From JAABRB01 sp041617635 (lineage in GTDB: Bacteria > Pseudomonadota > Gammaproteobacteria > Burkholderiales > SG8-39): DNA of 64,000 bases. The translations under genes and the position numbers were made by a program. Location of the stretch: positions 4,410-68,409 of the forward strand of contig JBFJOO010000011.1 of NCBI GenBank assembly GCA_041617635.1. Direction: 5' to 3'. This document shows, in pieces, positions 60,826 to 64,000 of this stretch. The notes beneath the pieces were generated by a model. The model was not told where the DNA came from, searched no databases, and saw only the letters and a program-made list of their open reading frames with translations. Positions within the stretch are counted from its first letter, which is position 1; every line of letters begins with the position of its first letter.

Positions 60826-61437
60826 ATGCGGGGCAAATTCATCACCCTCGAGGGAATGGACGGCGCGGGCAAGAGCAGTCATGTCGCGTGGATCGCGGAC
60901 TGGCTCCGCGCGCGCGGACACGGCGTACAGGTCACGCGGGAGCCGGGCGGCACGCACCTCGGTGAGCTGTTGCGCACGCTTGTGCTGAGCGAGCCCATGG
61001 ACCTGCGCACCGAGACGTTGCTGGTGTTCGCCGCGCGGCAGGAGCATCTCGCCAAACGCATCCGGCCGGCGCTCGAGGCCGGGGAGTGGGTCTTGTCCGA
61101 CCGGTTCACCGATGCGACGTATGCCTATCAAGGAGGTGGGCGGGGGCTATCCGTGCCCGCACTGGAGAACCTCGAAAATTGGGTTCACGGTGACATCCAG
61201 CCCGACGTCACGCTGTACTTCGATTTACCGGTCGAGGTGGCGAGGCAGCGGTTGGCGGGCGCGCAGGACCCTCCGGATCGATTCGAGCGGGAGGACACCG
61301 GTTTTTTCGAGCGCGTGCGAGGCGCATACCTCGACCGGGCGCGCCGGCACCCCAACCGGATCCATGTGATCGACGCGGGGCAGGGCCTCGATAAAGTTAA
61401 GAAATCGATTGAACTAATACTTTCAAGTGTCTGTTAA
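60826..61437 (+). CDS. tmk: Thymidylate kinase
   Basis: Phosphorylates dTMP to dTDP. The 203-residue protein has the P-loop LEGMDGAGKSS, the DRF/TDATYAYQG substrate motif and the LID region (RFEREDTGFFERVRGAYLDRA). Its last 15 codons are AT-rich compared with the rest. It overlaps holB by 11 bp. Confidence 0.96.
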   Translation: MRGKFITLEGMDGAGKSSHVAWIADWLRARGHGVQVTREPGGTHLGELLRTLVLSEPMDLRTETLLVFAARQEHLAKRIRPALEAGEWVLSDRFTDATYAYQGGGRGLSVPALENLENWVHGDIQPDVTLYFDLPVEVARQRLAGAQDPPDRFEREDTGFFERVRGAYLDRARRHPNRIHVIDAGQGLDKVKKSIELILSSVC

Positions 61438-62449
61438 AAAAACGTTATTTCCTTGGCTTTCCGATCCGTGGTCGACGCTGCTGGCGCGTCGAGAACAGTT
61501 GCCCCATGCGCTCCTGATCCAGGGGCCTCCAGGGCTCGGCAAGACCGACTTGGCGTTGCGATTCGCACAGCGGCTGCTGTGCGAGGTCGAGCGGGGCGCT
61601 GAGCACGCGTGCGGGGGGTGCTCCGCGTGCGGCTGGTTCGAGCAGGGTAATCACCCCGATTTTCGACTCCTGCAACCCGACGCGCTGGCGCCCCGCGAGG
61701 GTGCGGACCGCACCGAGGCGGGCGAAGGCGGCTCGGCAAGCAAGCACATCCGGATCGATCAAGTCCGTGATCTGCAGGCTTTTCTTCGGATCGGTCCGCA
61801 CCGTGGCGGCGTTCGAGTGGCGCTGATAAGACCCGCTGAAGCCATGAACCCAGCGACCGCGAACGCGCTCCTCAAGAGCCTCGAGGAGCCCCCACCCGAA
61901 ACGCTGATGCTCCTCGTGTCCAGTGATCCCAATCGGCTCCTTCCGACGATCCGCAGCCGGTGCCAGGCCGTCCCGATCCGCGCCGCGAACGGACCCGTCC
62001 CCTTGGCGTGGCTGCGGTCCCAGGGGGTCGCCGACGCCGCGGCGGCCTTGAGCTTTGCAGCGGGTGCGCCCCTCGCGGCGCTCGAACAAGCGGACCAGAC
62101 CGAGCGCCGCGGCAAGCTGGTTGCGCTGCTTGCGACCCCGGGATTCGATCCGGTACGCGGCGCGGAGCAATTGGTGGGTACCGCTCCGCAGGACATCGTG
62201 ACTTGGATGCAGAAGTGGATCTACGATCTGGCGCGCGTGCGTTCGGGCGGCGCGCCGCGGTATCATCCGGGCGAGTCCGAGCAACTCGCGGGGCTGGCGC
62301 GGCGCGCCGATCCGGTCCGGTTGTCTCGCCTGGCGCGGCAGATGGCGGAAGCACGGACTCTGGTGATGCATCCGCTGAATCCAAAGTTGTTTCTTGAAGG
62401 CATGCTGATGCAGTACCAAAAATTGTCCGGAGGGCCAAATGGCGGATGA
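61427..62449 (+). CDS. holB: DNA polymerase III delta' subunit
   Basis: Clamp-loader subunit. The 340-residue AAA+ protein has a P-loop-like LLIQGPPGLGKTDLALRFAQ, a zinc module with four cysteines (LCEVERG...CGGCSAC), the SRC motif region PTIRSRCQAVPI, and NALLKSLEEPP. GTG start inside the tmk 3' end. In the tmk-holB-pilZ-tatD run. Confidence 0.94.
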   Translation: MSVKKTLFPWLSDPWSTLLARREQLPHALLIQGPPGLGKTDLALRFAQRLLCEVERGAEHACGGCSACGWFEQGNHPDFRLLQPDALAPREGADRTEAGEGGSASKHIRIDQVRDLQAFLRIGPHRGGVRVALIRPAEAMNPATANALLKSLEEPPPETLMLLVSSDPNRLLPTIRSRCQAVPIRAANGPVPLAWLRSQGVADAAAALSFAAGAPLAALEQADQTERRGKLVALLATPGFDPVRGAEQLVGTAPQDIVTWMQKWIYDLARVRSGGAPRYHPGESEQLAGLARRADPVRLSRLARQMAEARTLVMHPLNPKLFLEGMLMQYQKLSGGPNGG

Positions 62450-62804
62450 CCCCAGCAAGGGCGGGCTTCGGCCGAGCGTTCTCTCGCTCACCATCGGTCA
62501 ACGATCGGCGCTGTATGCCGCTTACATCCCGCAGCTCAAGCGCGGCGGGCTGTTCATCCCAACGACAAAGCGCTACCGGCTCGGCGACGACGTCTTCATG
62601 CTGTTGAGCATCATGACCGACCCGAACAAGCTGCCCGTGGCCGGCAAGGTCGTGTGGATCACGCCGCCGAACTGCCAGGGCAGCAAGACGCAGGGCGTCG
62701 GGGTGCACTTCTCGGATGACGAAAGCGGGCACGCCGCGCGTCGCCGCATCGAGTCCTTGCTGAGCGGATTGCTGCAGTCCAGCCGGACGACCCACACGTA
62801 CTAG
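62439..62804 (+). CDS. pilZ: PilZ domain protein (type IV pilus biogenesis type)
   Basis: A 121-residue PilZ-fold protein (LSLTIGQRSALYAAYIPQLKRGGLFIPT, VAGKVVWITPP, QGVGVHF). The N-terminal RxxxR of c-di-GMP binders is not seen, as in the original PilZ that works in pilus assembly without binding the nucleotide. It overlaps holB by 11 bp, the conserved holB-pilZ-tatD arrangement. Confidence 0.92.
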   Translation: MADDPSKGGLRPSVLSLTIGQRSALYAAYIPQLKRGGLFIPTTKRYRLGDDVFMLLSIMTDPNKLPVAGKVVWITPPNCQGSKTQGVGVHFSDDESGHAARRRIESLLSGLLQSSRTTHTY

Positions 62805-62896
62805 CCTCGACCGGTAGGAGCTAGGGAGACGCCGCCGACTGCGTTCCTGACTTTCGGGAGACGGTGGTCTGCGGATTCACCGATTGCGCGCCCGAG

Positions 62897-63676
62897 ATGT
62901 TCACCCCCGATTCCGCTCTCGTAGATTCCCATTGCCATCTCGATTTCGAGGACTTCCGGGGTCGGATTCCCGAGGTGCTCGCGGAAATGCGGAACGAGGG
63001 AGTGTCGCACGCGCTCTGTGTGAGCGTCACCCTCGAGGAGTTCCCCGCCGTTCTCGAGCTGGCGAGCACCCATTCGAATCTCTTCGCGTCCGTGGGCGTG
63101 CATCCCGACTATCCGGAAGCAGGCCGGGTGGATCCGGACGAACTCGTGCGGCTCGCCGATCATCCCAGGATCGTGGCGATCGGCGAAACCGGGCTCGATT
63201 ACTATCGACTGAAGGGCGACCTCGAATGGCAGCGGGAGCGCTTCCGGGCCCACATTCGCGCCGCGCGCCAGTGTGGCAAGCCGTTGATCATCCACACCCG
63301 AGCAGCTGCCGAGGACACGCTTCGGATCATGCGGGAAGAGGGCGCGGGCGCGGTCGGCGGGGTCATGCACTGCTTCACCGAGAGCCGGGACGTGGCGCAC
63401 GCCGCGGTCGGCCTGGGATTTCACATCTCGTTCTCCGGGATCCTCACGTTTCGCAATGCCGCCGATTTGCGCGACGTCGCCCGCGAGGTTCCCCTCGAGC
63501 GCATCCTGGTCGAGACGGACTCGCCCTACCTCGCGCCGACGCCACACCGCGGAAAGCGAAACCAGCCAGCCTATGTCAAATTCGTTGCTGAGGAGCTCGC
63601 GCGGATCCGGGGGATTTCCTTCGAGCAGGTCGCGAAATCCACTTCTTCTAATTTTTTCAACCTTTTCACCACATAA
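62897..63676 (+). CDS. TatD family metal-dependent hydrolase
   Basis: A 259-residue TIM-barrel metallohydrolase (DNase-type TatD/YcfH). Metal ligands are visible in VDSHCHLDF (two His), IGETGLDYY (Glu), LIIHTRAA (His), MHCFTES (His) and VETDSPYLAP (Asp). I start at MFTPDSALVDSH; a GTG 11 codons earlier is possible. Neighbour of holB-pilZ favours the YcfH-like member. Its last codons are AT-rich. Confidence 0.93.
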   Translation: MFTPDSALVDSHCHLDFEDFRGRIPEVLAEMRNEGVSHALCVSVTLEEFPAVLELASTHSNLFASVGVHPDYPEAGRVDPDELVRLADHPRIVAIGETGLDYYRLKGDLEWQRERFRAHIRAARQCGKPLIIHTRAAAEDTLRIMREEGAGAVGGVMHCFTESRDVAHAAVGLGFHISFSGILTFRNAADLRDVAREVPLERILVETDSPYLAPTPHRGKRNQPAYVKFVAEELARIRGISFEQVAKSTSSNFFNLFTT

Positions 63677-63699
63677 TCTAACAACATAAGTTAATTAAA

Positions 63700-64000
63700 A
63701 TGCATAAGTCGTTGTTTATAATGCTGGTAACGCTTATCTCCGCGCCTTCTATCGGACTGGCGCAGCCAACGCTCGACGATCTGTTCAGGGCTGTGCGGTT
63801 GGGCAATACCGCAGAGGTCCAGAAGCTCCTGATCCGGGGCATGGACGTCAATTCCACCGATCCGGGCGGAAACTCCATCTTGATGGAGGCGACCCGCGAA
63901 GGGAAACCGGAGGTCGTGAGCCTGCTCATCGGGCGGAAAGTCCGCGTGAACGCCCAGAATGCCGTGGGCGATACGGCGATCATGATCGGCGCACTGACCG
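63700..64000 (+). CDS. Ankyrin-repeat protein, secreted, cut by the window end
   Basis: Open to the window edge without a stop (100 residues). It has an N-terminal signal peptide (LFIMLVTLISAPSIGLAQ), then ankyrin repeats: DDLFRAVRLGNTAEVQKLLIRGMDVNS, then GGNSILMEATREGKPEVVSLLIG, then the start of a third. Ankyrin proteins often follow tatD in betaproteobacteria. An ATG at 63721 is an alternative start. Function unknown; periplasmic. Confidence 0.8.
   Translation, partial: MHKSLFIMLVTLISAPSIGLAQPTLDDLFRAVRLGNTAEVQKLLIRGMDVNSTDPGGNSILMEATREGKPEVVSLLIGRKVRVNAQNAVGDTAIMIGALT

Overview
The window is a stretch of GC-rich chromosome from a betaproteobacterium. This rests on gene content and order: the rpsB-tsf-pyrH-frr-uppS-cdsA-dxr-rseP-bamA-skp-lpxD-fabZ-lpxA-lpxB-rnhB block, the smpB/ratA-rnfH and ppsR/ppsA pairs, a DUF4936-NRDE-YgfZ cluster beside mltG-tmk-holB-pilZ-tatD, and frequent GTG and TTG starts with 4-bp ATGA/GTGA overlaps. 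I cannot name the genus. I see no tRNA or rRNA gene, insertion sequence, prophage or CRISPR array.

Layout. Positions 50-2581 (minus strand) hold queF-dapC-dapD (queuosine precursor and lysine/peptidoglycan diaminopimelate). Positions 2713-9715 hold smc, zipA and ligA (chromosome structure, division, ligation). Positions 9731-12883 hold galU, a DsrE-like protein, a hypoxanthine phosphoribosyltransferase, a methylthioinosine phosphorylase-like enzyme and def. Then come glnD and map on the minus strand. Positions 16708-31096 are one long plus-strand run: translation factors, UMP kinase, isoprenoid and phospholipid steps, the site-2 protease RseP, outer-membrane assembly (BamA, Skp), lipid A synthesis (LpxD, FabZ, LpxA, LpxB) and RNase HII.

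Between rnhB and a SpoU methyltransferase sit two divergent selenoneine genes, senB and senA, without senC. Next come the ppsR/ppsA switch of PEP synthesis, smpB, ratA-rnfH, guaB-guaA, a DUF2868/GTPase pair, tadA and an L,D-transpeptidase.

Positions 47-57 kb look more accessory: an atypical epimerase, a lipoprotein with a transglutaminase fold, mtnA next to a fused class II aldolase/short-chain dehydrogenase, a peptidoglycan amidase, a CocE-type hydrolase, and a probable orphan CdiI-like immunity protein with a GNAT enzyme. The window ends in NRDE-DUF4936-ygfZ and mltG-tmk-holB-pilZ-tatD, followed by a cut-off ankyrin-repeat gene.

Most notable items: (1) a dispersed palindromic element with ends GAACAAGGGG and CCCCTTGTATATCC in three intergenic loci, one version apparently acting as an intrinsic terminator between rpsB and tsf; (2) a near-identical palindrome wrapped around the predicted -10 boxes of both ppsR and ppsA; (3) senA and senB back to back over 30 bp, possibly leaderless; (4) mtnA directly downstream of an aldolase-dehydrogenase fusion, suggesting a methylthioadenosine/5-deoxyadenosine shunt to DHAP; (5) a decayed mosaic duplication of tadA and L,D-transpeptidase fragments about 2.4 kb from the intact genes.
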